A stretch of DNA of 60,000 nucleotides from Tubiluchus corallicola (taxonomy: Eukaryota > Priapulida > Priapulimorpha > Priapulimorphida > Tubiluchidae): assembly GCA_030141605.1 (NCBI GenBank), contig JAQGDQ010000039.1, positions 312,001-372,000 on the forward strand, read 5' to 3'. The number at the start of each line of letters is the position of its first letter. Positions within the stretch are counted from its first letter, which is position 1. The position numbers and the translations under genes are program-made. The notes under the pieces are model-generated. The model worked only from the letters and a program-made list of their open reading frames with translations, was not told the origin of the DNA and searched no databases. Positions 24,489 to 36,479 of this stretch are shown here, piece by piece.

Positions 24489-27400
24489 ATGGATCATCCA
24501 GCATATGTGAACTATGGTGGAAAGGAAATAGGCTCTATAGCACATCTGAACCTTGGGAAAATTATGTCGAAAGACTATCGTGTTACCTACGAGGTTGTAG
24601 GGTGGAAAACGATAATTAGAAACATGACATATTCATCAGTACTGTAGGTGCTGAAGCATTCTCCTTGGGCAGGAGACAGTAGAAGCTAAAACATACAATG
24701 AACTGACAACACTGGTACAAAATCACAAAACGCCAAGACCACCATGGCAGTCCGAAAGACTGAAGTTCTTAAGTAGAAAGAGGAAAGTATAACCAGAAAG
24801 TGAAAAAGAATCAATAATGGAGTATGTGGCAGCGCTGAAAAACTTGATGCCCACCTGCCAGTATATCGAAAAAGAATGTGATAATCAGTTGCGAGACAAG
24901 CTGTTACATGGTTGCAATGATCCTGGTATGCAAACTGAAATGATAAAGGTGTGAGATCAAATGAGTTTGGAAACTGCACTGAAGGCAGCATTAACATATG
25001 AAGCCACCCAGAAAAGCGTCCGTGAAATGACAGATGCGAATGCTCCACTAAATACCACAGTACATCATGTAGACTATAAATTGAAAACGAGTTTCAAACC
25101 AAAGTGTTGGCGATGTGGTGGCAGATATCATCATCCAGAACAGTGTAAGTTCAAAAATGAGTCATGCCAGTGTGAGTTCAAAAATGAGTGTGGAAAAACT
25201 GGACACATTCAGTTGAAGTGCCCAGAAATATCCAGTCGACCAAAAGAGAAAAAGCTATTTTTCAAGAGAAAACGACGTTATAAACAGTTTTTTAAGAAAC
25301 AACATCGGTTAGAAGAAGATGACCATTCCGGCTCTGATGTAGATAGTTCGCCAAATGGTGATGATCAGCACTCTGCATTCAATTTATTTAGGTCCGACAT
25401 TAATGAGTGTCGAAGTACATCGAAGGTTCCACCGTATCATATAGATGTGGTTATAGCTGGAAAAGTAGTGAAAATGGAATTGGACACTGGAGCTTCACGA
25501 CCTACCATCTCTGAATTATTGTATAATAAGTTATTTAGTCACATTTCTTTACTTAAAACTGAATTAACTTTGCGGGGTTACTCTAATGAAGTAATTCCTA
25601 TACTTGGTATTGTAGAGGTACCAGTAGATTATCAGGGGCAATGTCACCATTTAAGATTAACTGTTGTTAAAGGTAATCAACCTACTAAACTTTCACAGAA
25701 TGGTTTTAAAACTAAGGTATTTTCTGTGCTTGATCTAAAGGGTGCCTTTAATCAACTGTTGTTGGATGAAGAATCTGCAAGGTATTTAGTATTAAATACA
25801 CATTAGGGATTACTAGCTACACGTAGATTAACTTATGGTATTAAGGTAGCTCCAGCTCAGTTTCAAGCTACTATGAACAAAATTTTAGCTGATATTGAAG
25901 AATTACTTTGTTATATTGATGATATTCTTATTGCAACCGAACATACGAGCAGCACATGATAGTTTTGAAAACTTTTTGAACAATTGACAAAGTTCAATGT
26001 TAAATTGAATGGGGAAAATGTGTATTTTTCAAGCCTGACGTTAAATATTTGAGACATGTACTTAATGCTGAGGGCACACGCCCTCTAGAGAATAAAATTA
26101 CTGCTATTGTGGAAGCACCAAGACCCACAAATGTGTCAGAATTGAAGTCGTTTTGGGTATAGCAAACTATTACGCCAAATTTGTGCCAAATTTGTCTTCT
26201 AAACTGCATGCTTTGTATGATTTGTTAAGGCACACTGCTAAATGGGCATGGTCAAAAGCATGTGAGGAGGCTTTCTTGTTTGCTAAAGAGTCATTGTTAA
26301 GTGCTCAGGTTCTTGTGCATTTTGATTCTCAAAAGCAGCTAATCTTAAGTGTAGATGCCTCTCCTTTTGGCTTAGGAGCAGTTTTGAGCCACAAGATGGA
26401 CAGACCTACTGCTTTTGCATCTAGGACCTTTAGCTCTGTTGAAAAGGGTTACGCTCAGATTGTTTATCAATAGAAGGTTTATCAATAATTTTTGTTGTAA
26501 AGCGTTTCCATATGTATTTGTATAGGCGCAAATTCACTTTAGTGATGGACCGTAAGCCTCTGACACGAATTTTTAGTCCTAAGACTAGCATTTCTACTCT
26601 GGCTGCTGCCAGGATGCAAAGATGGGCTCTAATTTTGTCAGGATATCAGTATAATATTGTGTACCGTTCTAGTAATGCAAATGCTAATGCTGATATATTG
26701 AGTAGATTCCCAGTTGATACTGCTGACCCCGATGAGCATTGGAATTGTCATTTTAGTGTTGATAATCTGCCAACAACCTCTAGTGAGATTGCAAGTGTAA
26801 CTGCCAAGGATTCTTTCTTGTCTAGAGTGTACAAGTACACTTTATCTGGTTGGCCAATTGAAGTGGATAAAATTTTCTCTACATTTTTTCAGCGTAAAGA
26901 TGAATTGTCAGTTGAGGATGGATGTCTTTTCTGGGGTAGGAGAGTAATTGTTCCTGTACATTTGCAGAAAAGAATACTACCCAGGTGTTACTCGAATGAA
27001 GGCTTTGGCGAGGTCATTCGTCTAGTGGCCAGGTTTTGATCAGGACGTAGAAGAAATTGTTCGGACTTGTCAACAATGTTCAGACTTGTGTAAGAACCCT
27101 AAGCCTGTTCCTCTTTTGTTGTGGCCCTGGGCCACAGAACCCCGGCAAAGGATTCATGTAGACTTCGCAGAAGTTAGAGGTCAGATGTTTTTCTTAGTTG
27201 TTGATAGCTTTTCTAAATGGCTTGAGGTTTTTCCGATGACAAGTACTACTTCGTCAGCTACTATTACAGCTTTGAAAACCTTGTTTGCCAGATTTAGCCC
27301 CAAAGATTAGTTTCAGATAATCGACCCCAATTCATTTCTGAAGATTTCAAGTTGTTTTAACAACAAAATGATATCGAACACACTCTATGCCCGCCATACC

Positions 27401-27994
27401 GCCCTTCAAGTAATGGGCTAGCTCAAAAATATGTGCATACTCTTAAACAGATGTACAAAAAGTGTGATGCGCGTATGCCATTACATCATAAGATAGCACA
27501 TGTTTTGTTTAATTATCGCAATGTACCACATAGCACTACTGGTAAGACTCTCTCTAAACTTTTTTCTAAAGAGAGCTCGTAGAACTGTGTTGTCTTTAGT
27601 TAAACTTAGCTTGGAGCGTAAGGTAGAACATAAACAAGAGGCAAGTAAACTACATCGTGATGGTAAAAACCCTAAATCTCGTGTATACAGTTTGTATCAA
27701 CATGTTAAAGTTCGAAATTTGAGAGGAGGTAGAGAAAAGTGGATTCCCGGTATAATAACTGAAATCAAGGGTCCTCATATGTACTTAGTTAAACTACCTG
27801 GTAATATTGTTCGATTTGTACACGCTGATCATTTGATGCATAATAATGCAAGAAGTGATTGTGAACTGAAAGTTGGCAAAGAGCCGTATGTTAAACCTAG
27901 CCCTAGTGTAATTGAACCAAAATCAGTTGTAATGTTCCAACAACTGATGTACAGTTACATCATGATATTAAGACGCCCTCTACTACTACTGTAA
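24489..27994 (+). pseudogene. Degraded gag-pol of the LTR retrotransposon
   Basis: Reading 5' to 3': a gag region with several stops (24489-24960); a nucleocapsid CX2CX4HX4C knuckle near 25108 followed by a disrupted second knuckle that carries a short internal duplication; protease with the Asp-Thr-Gly-Ala active site near 25483. Reverse transcriptase follows with no room for its N-terminal fingers, implying a deletion near 25690; it retains a Tyr-Ile-Asp-Asp motif near 25913 but has a stop at 25804-25806 and frameshifts. Then come RNase H (26160-26700), integrase (27050-27530) and a C-terminal chromatin-reader-like tail (27700-27840). In the integrase the third acidic residue expected in the SNGLAE context is Gln. 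Clearly non-functional. Confidence 0.88.
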
Positions 27995-28439
27995 TCACTC
28001 TGTAGAACCAATTGTAAACCAAAAACATTTTGTAGTGAAACGACCTGACACATGTAAAGATGTGTTACCTGCTAAATCACCAAATGCTGTTCATGTCGAA
28101 GAAAATCCTAACACTACCTTGAGAAGGTCTAAAAGAACCATTGTTCCTCCAAAACGGCTGAATTTGTAATTAATACTGCTGCTTGAGGACACAGATGTAT
28201 TAGATATGTTTTGTTTTGCTACCCTATATAGGGCAAACATATGCTAGTTACTAGTTGCAGTTTAATGTTAGTAAATTTCAAATGTTATTGTTCACACTGC
28301 ACATGTTGATTTGAGGATAAGGTTCATCCTAATCCTCTGGGAAATTTTTGTGTTGCAAATTGCAATGTATGTGTTTCATTTAGAGTGAATTTCTTATATT
28401 TAATTTTGTATGCAGGTTCACAGTGTAGGAGGGAGGAAA

Positions 28440-28641
28440 TGTTGTATTTGTGTGAAATCTTGTGATTAGTGATGTGAGCTAGTTAGTGATGCCTGGAAAG
28501 GAGAACACGTGTAGGGATATATGGCGTTTGAAAGTACATGATAATTTTTTTGTTTAACATATCGTTCATTACATTTGAAATAATAAAGTGTTATCCAAAT
28601 AGCAATTATCGAGTTGATGTAATATTGACAAAGACATAAAA
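28440..28641 (+). repeat. 3' LTR
   Basis: 202 bases, preceded by the polypurine tract and followed by CACAT (28642-28646). Diverged from the 5' LTR at scattered positions. Confidence 0.88.
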
Positions 28642-28689
28642 CACATAAGAAAGTTCCTCATGAAAATCTTTTAAAATAGACACACCCAT

Positions 28690-28980
28690 ATTTGTTTATT
28701 GATTCCTAGCCTGAAAAGCTGATTCCAGAAAAGCTACAATAATCTTGCATAATTGCATGTCTTGGCTACTCATTTATAAAGAGAAATTTATCATTGTCAT
28801 TAATTTTGGTATGGCAAAAATATGCAGAGAACAAATTTTCAATATTATTAAAAAGTGTCAATCCATCATCCTAATAACGTGGACAATTCTTGACTAAGTG
28901 CATTTCATCTTCAGTTTGTTTAGGTCAATATAAAATACAAATTCGCTCACGCACAAGTATTTTGGTTTATGATACCGCCA
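28690..28980 (-). pseudogene. Second LINE C-terminal remnant
   Basis: Nucleotide alignment by eye to 3240-3515 in the same orientation, with small indels that break the frame. It lies just past the LTR element, at the point where similarity between the two segmental copies stops, so it may mark the junction of the tandem duplication. Confidence 0.6.
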
Positions 28981-29209
28981 GATTCATTAGCGATTTTATG
29001 TGCTTATCCTAAATTTTGTATAGTCTATTATAGCCTGCTTTGTTGCATTAAGAGATAAATAATTTTCATCTAAGTACAAGCACTCTTTCTTTAAAGATGT
29101 GAAATGTCCTCATTTGATTTTGAACTTCTCTTCTATTTATGTCATTATTATCATTAAACAGAGTTCTTTTTTCCCAGTGTAAAATATATCGTTCCTGCAA
29201 GTCTTGGGG

Positions 29210-29900
29210 AATTTTGTGCTGTAGTATTTCGGTTTTATGAATTCCCTTGATGCTTCCATGTTGCAGGATTCTTCATCGCAGGTCACAATAAAACCTAAAT
29301 ATCTTTGCTCATTAAGCAAAGTAAAATTTTACGCATTTCTTTTGTTCCACACAAACCTAGCTACCAATCTAACATAATTGAATAAAATAAACTATAGTCA
29401 CGAAATCAGGAACAAAATAGAAGTATCTCAGTAGGTTTGTGACAAACAAAAATGTGTCTACTAATAATTTATCGAGTTTGATTTTTATGTTTTAAGAAAA
29501 TTTCAAAATTTCTGCGGTTGCATTGGGAGGCACGTAGTAGCTTTTTCGTTCATTAACGAAAAAAAATTCAAAATAAATTATATTTCTATAGCGTAGATTA
29601 GTTGACCAGCTGCTTGTTAAATTTGCTTTTGGTGCAAAGTGATCTTGTCACTGATAGCTAATATTAATGTGTTAACAATAGCTAATGTCCCCGTTTTTCA
29701 GGTTCGCACTTCCGTTATTACAAGGATCATTCTATGATGTGCTTATGTGGAGTTGTACAGGAAGGCATTACTGATGTTCTTGTACCTCAGTGACGCGTTC
29801 TCATGTTAGAACTCTTATTTGGCATTGGCATTATAATTTCTGTGTTTGTCATTGTTATTCATGAACAGAGCACTATTGATCAAATTTTTAATTCAAGAAT
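29210..29900 (+). pseudogene. Remnant of a second CAT transporter gene (exon 3 and flanking introns)
   Basis: 29702-29896 aligns with transporter exon 3 (9432-9623) and keeps the acceptor TTTTTCAG before it. A one-base deletion near 29733 shifts the frame, the Trp-Trp codons have become TGA and CGC, and the exon-end GT donor is lost. The upstream 29281-29700 aligns with intron 2 (9056-9431), and 29210-29280 aligns with intron 1 (about 8095-8165). Exon 2 is therefore missing by deletion. No exon 4 or 5 was found downstream. Confidence 0.85.
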
Positions 29901-30589
29901 AGCTGTTGTCTTATGAATATAAAAATTTCATGTGCGGCATTATTCTGACTTTAGCATGCCCTCATAATTTCACAACATTAATTCCAAATATCTCAGACAT
30001 TTATTCTGAAAAACAAACTATGAAACATGGACTATTTCTTGAATTACACTAAGATTTCGACTCTTCAACCTATTTTTACAGTTCAAAATGTTTATCAGTA
30101 TCAGGATTGACAGTAGGGCTAAAATACATAAAGAATGCTAATGTTCTCAAAAAATCCAAACTATCCATGAATGTATGTCCTATCGTACTTAATAAGATTA
30201 TGTTACAACATAAAAAATTAAATAACACTTGAATGAAAGACAGTTTGTCATCACAGCAGTTTTATACTTTTATTACAATTATTAACGCTTCAGTCATTGC
30301 ATTTATAAATCTGAAATATTGGCAGCGACACTGGAAAAAAGATCTCAGTAGTTTTTCCCCTACATCAAATGACAATAAAAATAATAGCAATTATTATCAT
30401 TTGTTAGAAATTGATGTAAGTACACTCTAAATACTGTTCTCAAACTTAAAAATGAAATTACTGTGAAAAGTAGCTTTTCAAAAGAATAAAAAACTGTTCT
30501 AAATATTTATATTGTAGATCATCTGGTATTGATTTAAGAGCATTTTTGTTAGCTTGAAGCATTTACCCGTACGTAAGAAAATGAAGAAA

Positions 30590-30745
30590 AAGAAAGCCCC
30601 AAGCCAGACAAGTCTGGTGTTGAGATAAATGAATATGGCATCCATTTTTATTGCCCCTGCACACAACGGAGGAAACAGGGCTGTGAACCCAGAACCTCCG
30701 GATTGGTACCCAAGAACCATGCCACTAGGCATCCACGCACATAAG
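30590..30745 (-). repeat. tRNA-derived SINE
   Basis: On the minus strand, GCCTAGTGGCATGG (A-box-like, about 30717-30730) is followed by GGTTCTGGGTTCACAGCCC (B-box-like, about 30679-30697), then a short unrelated body. The layout is that of a tRNA-derived SINE. It is absent from the equivalent place near EHHADH copy 1, so it inserted after the duplication. Confidence 0.55.
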
Positions 30746-31098
30746 CAAAAACATTCAAAAATCAAAATGAATTATTTAAGAGCATATTGATCTTAAATGC
30801 ATAGAAATTGACCATAAGCTTCCAGAAGATCACAAACCAAACATAAGAATATTGAGGCCCTTAATATTACTAATGGATATCAAGATCTACATACTGCAAG
30901 ATGTTTATACAACTCAAAGTTCTCAAGTCGCTAACAAACATCAGAAATTCCATTTGCAATTACATGAAGATGGTAAATAATGATCATATGCACCGTATGG
31001 CGTGCGCATTGATTAGTAAGTGCTCGGCTAATCTTGCAAATTTTGTTATCTTCATCTCTTCTTGCGCTACTATTTTCTTTATTGTAATGTATTACTAC

Positions 31099-34000
31099 TT
31101 ACAAATGACTAAGAACAAATCGACTGGCCCATTTCTCTAATGGTATATCCTCTTGTTCTGCTTTCTTCAGAAGTCGACTTGGTTTCCAGTGTCTGGCATT
31201 CGGATACATATTTTGGTAGTACGTTAATAGTCCAAGTACCTTTTTCAAGCCTACAGATTGTGCATAATGCATTGGACCACCTAAATGTCTCGGCCAGCCA
31301 TAACCAAGCCAAATGACATCAATGTTGCTGGCAGTGGTTACAATCCTTTCCTCTATTATATGGAATCCTTCATTTATCATAGGATAAATACATCTTTCTA
31401 TTATTTCTTCATTGGTTACGGCCCTAGGCGTGATGTTGTGAGCACTCCTGTAGTTTTCCAACATTGACAAAGTCCACTCATCTTCGTATGCAACACGGCC
31501 TTGAAAAGAAGACCATTTTACTGATTAACACGACCGCTACCAACTATCGAGAACAATGACGTGATCAAGATTTAAAACCGCTTTGCTTTAAATACATTTG
31601 CATAGAGCAAAAAGTTGTTAGAATAAACAAATACACAGATAATGAGCCATTTAGGAGACTGAAAGGAAGGTAGAAAAAAAGAGGTAAAGAAAGGGAAAGA
31701 CAGGGGGAGAAAAAAGGAAAGACTAAAAATGTGAGAGGAGGGGAGACTGCGAGAAGAAAAAGAAGAGAAAGTGAGGCACAGGAAAGAGTGCCAGAGGGAA
31801 CAGTGAGGGAGGTATTTTGAACTGCAGCAAGAATGTTGTGCAAAATACCTCTATATTTGTACCATCCTGCTTGTGTTTTTCGACCTAGTCTTCCTTCGTG
31901 GCACAAGATGTCTGTCAGCGGATTAGCAAGACCGTAATCTTTTGTATCTTTCTTATCTCCCAGAGAAGGTCGTGTACCATGAAAAATTGTATAATGTATA
32001 TCTAGACCATTCATATCTTCCATTTTAAAGGGTCCTATTCCCATACCAAAGTCTTCCATTACCTAAAAAAACAGCCTTAACATAACGGTACATTTATTGG
32101 ACTGTAATATTATGCTTAAGGTGCTCTGTCTGTTATGAAACTACACATCACTAATACCAAAAATATTCAGAAATAAATCTCATACAAAAATTTTCCATCA
32201 TGTGTCATCTAAAATGCACCACAGTTTTCCTCCTTGTTCGTTCAGACATATTACTAATGTTTTCTGATAAATTTCAAGTTTTTTCCCTCTCTAAAGCAAG
32301 TTAAATGCAGAAGTAAGTATACACAGTTTTTTATCTATCAATATATATATTACCTTATCTATAACATATGGAGAGGTACCTTCTTTCACAAGTTCATCTC
32401 TTTCTCTAATATACAAAAACAACATCCGATTTCCAACAAATCCTGTGCAATTTGCAACCACCACTGCACGCTTCCCAATTTTCTTGCACATATGCATAGC
32501 TGTAGCAATGGTATTAGGCGATGTCTTCTCTCCATAAACAACTTCCATCTTTTCGTTAATATGTGGTGGCGTCAAAAAATGAGTGCCTAATACCTGCCTG
32601 GGTCTGCTAGTGGCTGAAGCAATTTCGTTTATATCCAACATTGAAGTGTTTGTAAACAGCATTGCAGAAGGCTTGCAAACTTTATCCAGCTTTTTAAATA
32701 GTTGTTTTTTTAGTGCCATTTGTTCGTAAACTGCTTCGATGACGATGTCTGCACTACTGAGCCGTTGCACGTGCACAGATGGTGTAAGCCTATCCATGCA
32801 GGCTTGTGTTTCCAAAGTCGTTTGTTTTCCGAGACGTACACTTTCAGCATAAACTGCAGAAATTCTGCTGACTGCTGCAGTCAGTGAATGCTCATCACTT
32901 TCAACAAGGGTGACGGGCAAATTAGCATTTAAAAGTGAAACAACGATTCCAGTTCCCATAGTTCCACCACCGACTACACCAGCAGATGAGACTGCATAAG
33001 AAAAGGCAGCTCTGTGACTAGCACCTTCACTAGTATGCCACTTAGCTGCATTTTTTTCAGCATTGAATACATACTGAAGAGCCTGTGATTGTCCTGAAGC
33101 AAATAATTCGACTGCATATGCAGACACTTTCTGTAAAGCTTCTTCATACGGATACTCATATGCCGCGCGAATAGCTTTGACACAAAAAACAGGAGCCAGA
33201 GCACCTCTGAAACGTCTCTTAGCCATTGCGAGAGATATATCACATAGTTCATCTAAAAGTTCTGCGTCTCTTAGTGGCATTTGTGAAATGATGCGATCAT
33301 TGAAAGGCTTCTCAGCTATAGAGCTGGCGAATTTAACAGCTTGATTGAAGAAATTACCAGTAAATGTTTTATCGACGAGTCCTGCTTGTTGTGCTTCTAT
33401 CATGTTGATACTTCTACCCCGAACCATCATATCTAGAGACACTTTTAATCCAATCAAACGGGGGAGATATTGTGTTACTGTTTGTGGAAGAACACCTATA
33501 AGCACTTCCGGTAGTCCAATTCTTGCAGCTTTTTCGCCAACTCTAAAAGATTTTTGAAACAATAAATTTGAAGCAGGTGGTATATAAGATTGTGTTAGTC
33601 TATAACTTACACTGTAAACGTACTATACCATAGTTACTAATTGTTCTGTTATTTGTGGTAAACATTACATAACATCTACATTCAGTTACATTTTATGCTT
33701 ATCAGTACATATGTGCATAATCCGTTAACGACGGCATTCATTATTGATTTTACAGACCATTTACTCTTTCTCTTTACATATGTATTTCTTGCATATGCTG
33801 CCTTGTACATAATTCTACATACGTCAACGCATGGTTAAGAAAGCAAAGACGCAAGTGTGACATGGAGTTGCTGGGTCGGGTATCTCGTCCTAGAGGATTT
33901 CCCTTCGTAATTAGTTAGTTCAGGTCCATCACAATTATGTAGCCCGGCCCGTGCGTTGAGTGCTGGAGCTCAGCTTGCAAATTCAAAACTGTATCTACAA

Positions 34001-35132
34001 TAATAGATATAATATGTACCAATGACTTACTGTTTTCTTGCAAAAAGTGGAAATCGTTGCATTTTTAATACACACTTCAAAAATTGCCAAAAAGAGGATG
34101 CAATTATAATTTTCTTATATAGAATTTGGTCCTGAGATGGCACAAGCTTGATACATGTTACTTAAAGAAGGCAGTATAATTGTAAAATTAATAGTTTGGG
34201 TGTATTACCGAACTAAATTATTTTAGAAGTATTATTTCACTTTAGAGTTAGAATTACAATTAGAATTCGATTATTTTTCACCTATTAGTAAGAAATATTA
34301 TTACAATGTCACAATATTGAAACAAATAATAACATTAATATTAATTTTTGTTACTATATAAAGGTGAAGGGGTGGAGAACGAATATCAGCTACCTAGTCA
34401 GCCACCCCGGTATTTACTGTTGTGTTCACTATGAATAAGCGACAAACTGACATAATTATAATAGTTACGGTTTAGTGCAATAAATCTGTGTGAGACTAAT
34501 TTTGAATCAACTTTTCAACCTGCACTATCAAAATTAGTCTGTGTGACACTATTTTTCCACACAGACTAATTATTCACACAGATCAGTTACACTAAACAGT
34601 GTAATATTTAAACATAATTTAACATACTGGAGAATTTCTACATATACACAGATTGTATTAAGCTCTCATGCACACGCGCACACACACAACCTCTCATGCT
34701 CACATGCGCCTATGTATGTGTGAGTAAATTCCTCTCTGTAAACATCATTGTGTGATGTAAATGTATTGTAATCGTCCTTTTTATCACTTACCTGTAATGA
34801 CAAGCTAATGCAAGCTCAAGACCACCTCCCAACGCAAATCCGTGTATGGCGGCAATAATGGGCTTGGGTGAATTGCTCATCTTGCTAATTATGTCACCCG
34901 TTGGTTCCTTGGAATTATCTCCTGACGCAAATTCCGGAATGTGCATGCCGGCTGAAAAACATGCACCATCGCCACAGAGTAGCACTGCTGAAATTCGAGG
35001 TGTATCTAAGGCTCTTTGAAGGTTCATTTTTAAGCTTTTCCGTACTTCATGAGTGAGGCTGTTAACAGGAGGATTCTGAATTTTGACTACAGCTATCTGA
35101 CCCACTGTTAAATATGTGCTACGTAATGCCAT
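31099..35132 (-). CDS. EHHADH: Peroxisomal bifunctional enzyme (enoyl-CoA hydratase / 3-hydroxyacyl-CoA dehydrogenase), copy 2
   Basis: Exons on the minus strand are 35132-34792, 33542-32354, 32062-31849 and 31499-31099. Each exon has exactly the length of its counterpart in copy 1 (341, 1189, 214, 401), again giving 714 aa. Glu106, Glu126, His435, Glu447 and the GGGTMGTG nucleotide-binding loop are all kept, and the C-terminus is again Ser-His-Leu for peroxisomal import. By eye the first exon differs from copy 1 at 13 of 114 residues and the last 123 residues at 10 positions, mostly conservative. The open frame and intact sites point to a functional paralogue. Unlike copy 1 it is no longer nested in a working gene, since only a dead transporter exon remains beside it. 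Confidence 0.95.
31655..31812 (+). repeat. Homopurine (GA-rich) tract in EHHADH-2 intron 3
   Basis: Counterpart of 10779-10922, slightly longer, purine-rich on the + strand. It shares most of its sequence with the first copy, apart from insertions such as an extra GAGGCACAGGAAAGAG-like stretch. Confidence 0.78.
34470..34599. repeat. Foldback/MITE-like element in EHHADH-2 intron 1
   Basis: The ends GTTTAGTG (34470) and CACTAAAC (to 34599) are inverted. Nested inside are AATCTGTGTGA versus CACACAGAT, ACTAATTTTGA versus TCAAAATTAGT, and TAGTCTGTGTG versus CACACAGACTA. Several alternative hairpins are possible. The element is missing from intron 1 of copy 1, so it arrived after duplication. Confidence 0.6.
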
Positions 35133-35459
35133 TATGTATATTCTGCAACACTTGCAAACGATGACACAGTAATAGCAGAAATAGTGCAGTATCAGCAGTG
35201 TTTCAACGAGTAATTATTACTATTACTAAGTTTATGAGCTTTGCACACTGGAACAGGACATTGGCTTGCTGTAAGGTTAAACTACGAGGTACTTTAACCT
35301 TTGCTCGATTTATAGTGAACACACTGCTACATACAAGCTTGTACCTTTGCGGGTGCCCAAGGCTCAGGCAAACAACGACCAAGAGTTTTCATTACAACCT
35401 TTGACAACAGATGACAGATGAATCAGCTTGTACTACAATCTGTAATGTTCAGCATGTTT

Positions 35460-36010
35460 ACATATTTTAGTATTTTAATATCTTGGTTGTTGATTAAACT
35501 ATCTTTGAAGAAAATTATTACCACTTTATGAAATATGCAGCTTCTGCAAATTTTTAGCATTAACGAAAAGATAATTATTATGATAATAGTATTAAATACA
35601 ATAAAAATATTGTTGAAATTTCAGTTGTGGCTTTCATGTATTGTAGCTAAATTTAAGCTAGTCTTTACCTGCTATATCATATCCTAGACGACTGACTATA
35701 CCTATTGGTCAAACCTCGATACCCATATAATTAATGATTCGCGGTAATAACTCTGTCTAATTTGTGCAACATGGTGAAGAACAGGCATGTAAGAGCGTCT
35801 GAGTTGCAACCAGTGGTGTAACTATGCGCCCCACGTCGGTCTCTACAATTGCTGGAGGCCTATAAGGGCTAGAGGGGCTATTGGTCGTGAAGAAGAGCCA
35901 CCAAAGGCATTAGAATAACACGTAATTGCCTTTACTAGACAAATTTTGTATCATAAAATCGCGAACAAAATAATTCTAAGAACTTATATCCTAACTGGTT
36001 TGGTAATATG
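35460..36010. other. Region between EHHADH copy 2 and the duplicated tail
   Basis: Similarity to the first segment stops near 35455 and resumes near 36010. What would have been transporter exons 4-5 is absent. A hAT-end-like CAGTGGTGTAACTATG starts at 35811, without a recognised partner end. Confidence 0.45.
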
Positions 36011-36167
36011 TTATAATTATAATTCTGTTAATTGTAATATTTTAACAGAAACCTATTATATGTTGAAAGATATTATAATATCTATGATATATTCGTTTAT
36101 TTATTTTTGTCATCAATAAACAAATTCATTGCTATGTTATATAATGCACTACATGAGTATTATATAG

Positions 36168-36170
<3 letters not shown>

Positions 36171-36215
<45 letters not shown>
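36171..36215. repeat. (TA)n microsatellite
   Basis: About 22 TA dinucleotides at the point where the paralogous sequence at 23699-23734 has a shorter TA/TG run. Confidence 0.9.
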
Positions 36216-36219
<4 letters not shown>

Positions 36220-36249
36220 AGTATTATATACATAGTAGTATATATATTA

Positions 36250-36478
36250 TTAAAGTTTTGCTATAGCAAAATCTTACTGTATTTCATTGAGTTATTTATT
36301 TTTATTAAGATTTTGTCATAACAAAATCTTACTGTTTTTCATACAGTTATTTTTTATTTATTAAGATTTTGCCATAGCAATAAACTTATGTAATTTTTCT
36401 CACGGTTATTATTTATTCATTAAGATATTGCCATAGCAAAATCTTTCTGTTTTTCATACGGTTATTATTATTTATTTA
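36250..36478. repeat. Four tandem ~55-59-bp units with a palindromic core
   Basis: Units start at 36250, 36305, 36361 and 36420. Each holds a version of AAGATTTTGCCATAGCAAAATC, a short inverted repeat, followed by a T-rich spacer. Units differ by several substitutions. Confidence 0.7.
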
Positions 36479-36479
36479 T

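Larger units (their letters stand above)
24135..28641 (+). mobile_element. Ty3/gypsy-type LTR retrotransposon (broken)
   Basis: The 4.5-kb element has LTRs at 24135-24335 and 28440-28641, a 5-bp CACAT duplication, a primer-binding-like TGGCGACGAGGATGG (24337-24351) one base after the 5' LTR, and a polypurine tract AGGAGGGAGGAAA (28427-28439) directly before the 3' LTR. Domain order is nucleocapsid zinc knuckle, protease, reverse transcriptase, RNase H, integrase, which is the Ty3/gypsy order. The LTRs differ at a number of positions, so the insertion is not very recent. Transposition proteins are interrupted by stops and frameshifts. Confidence 0.93.
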
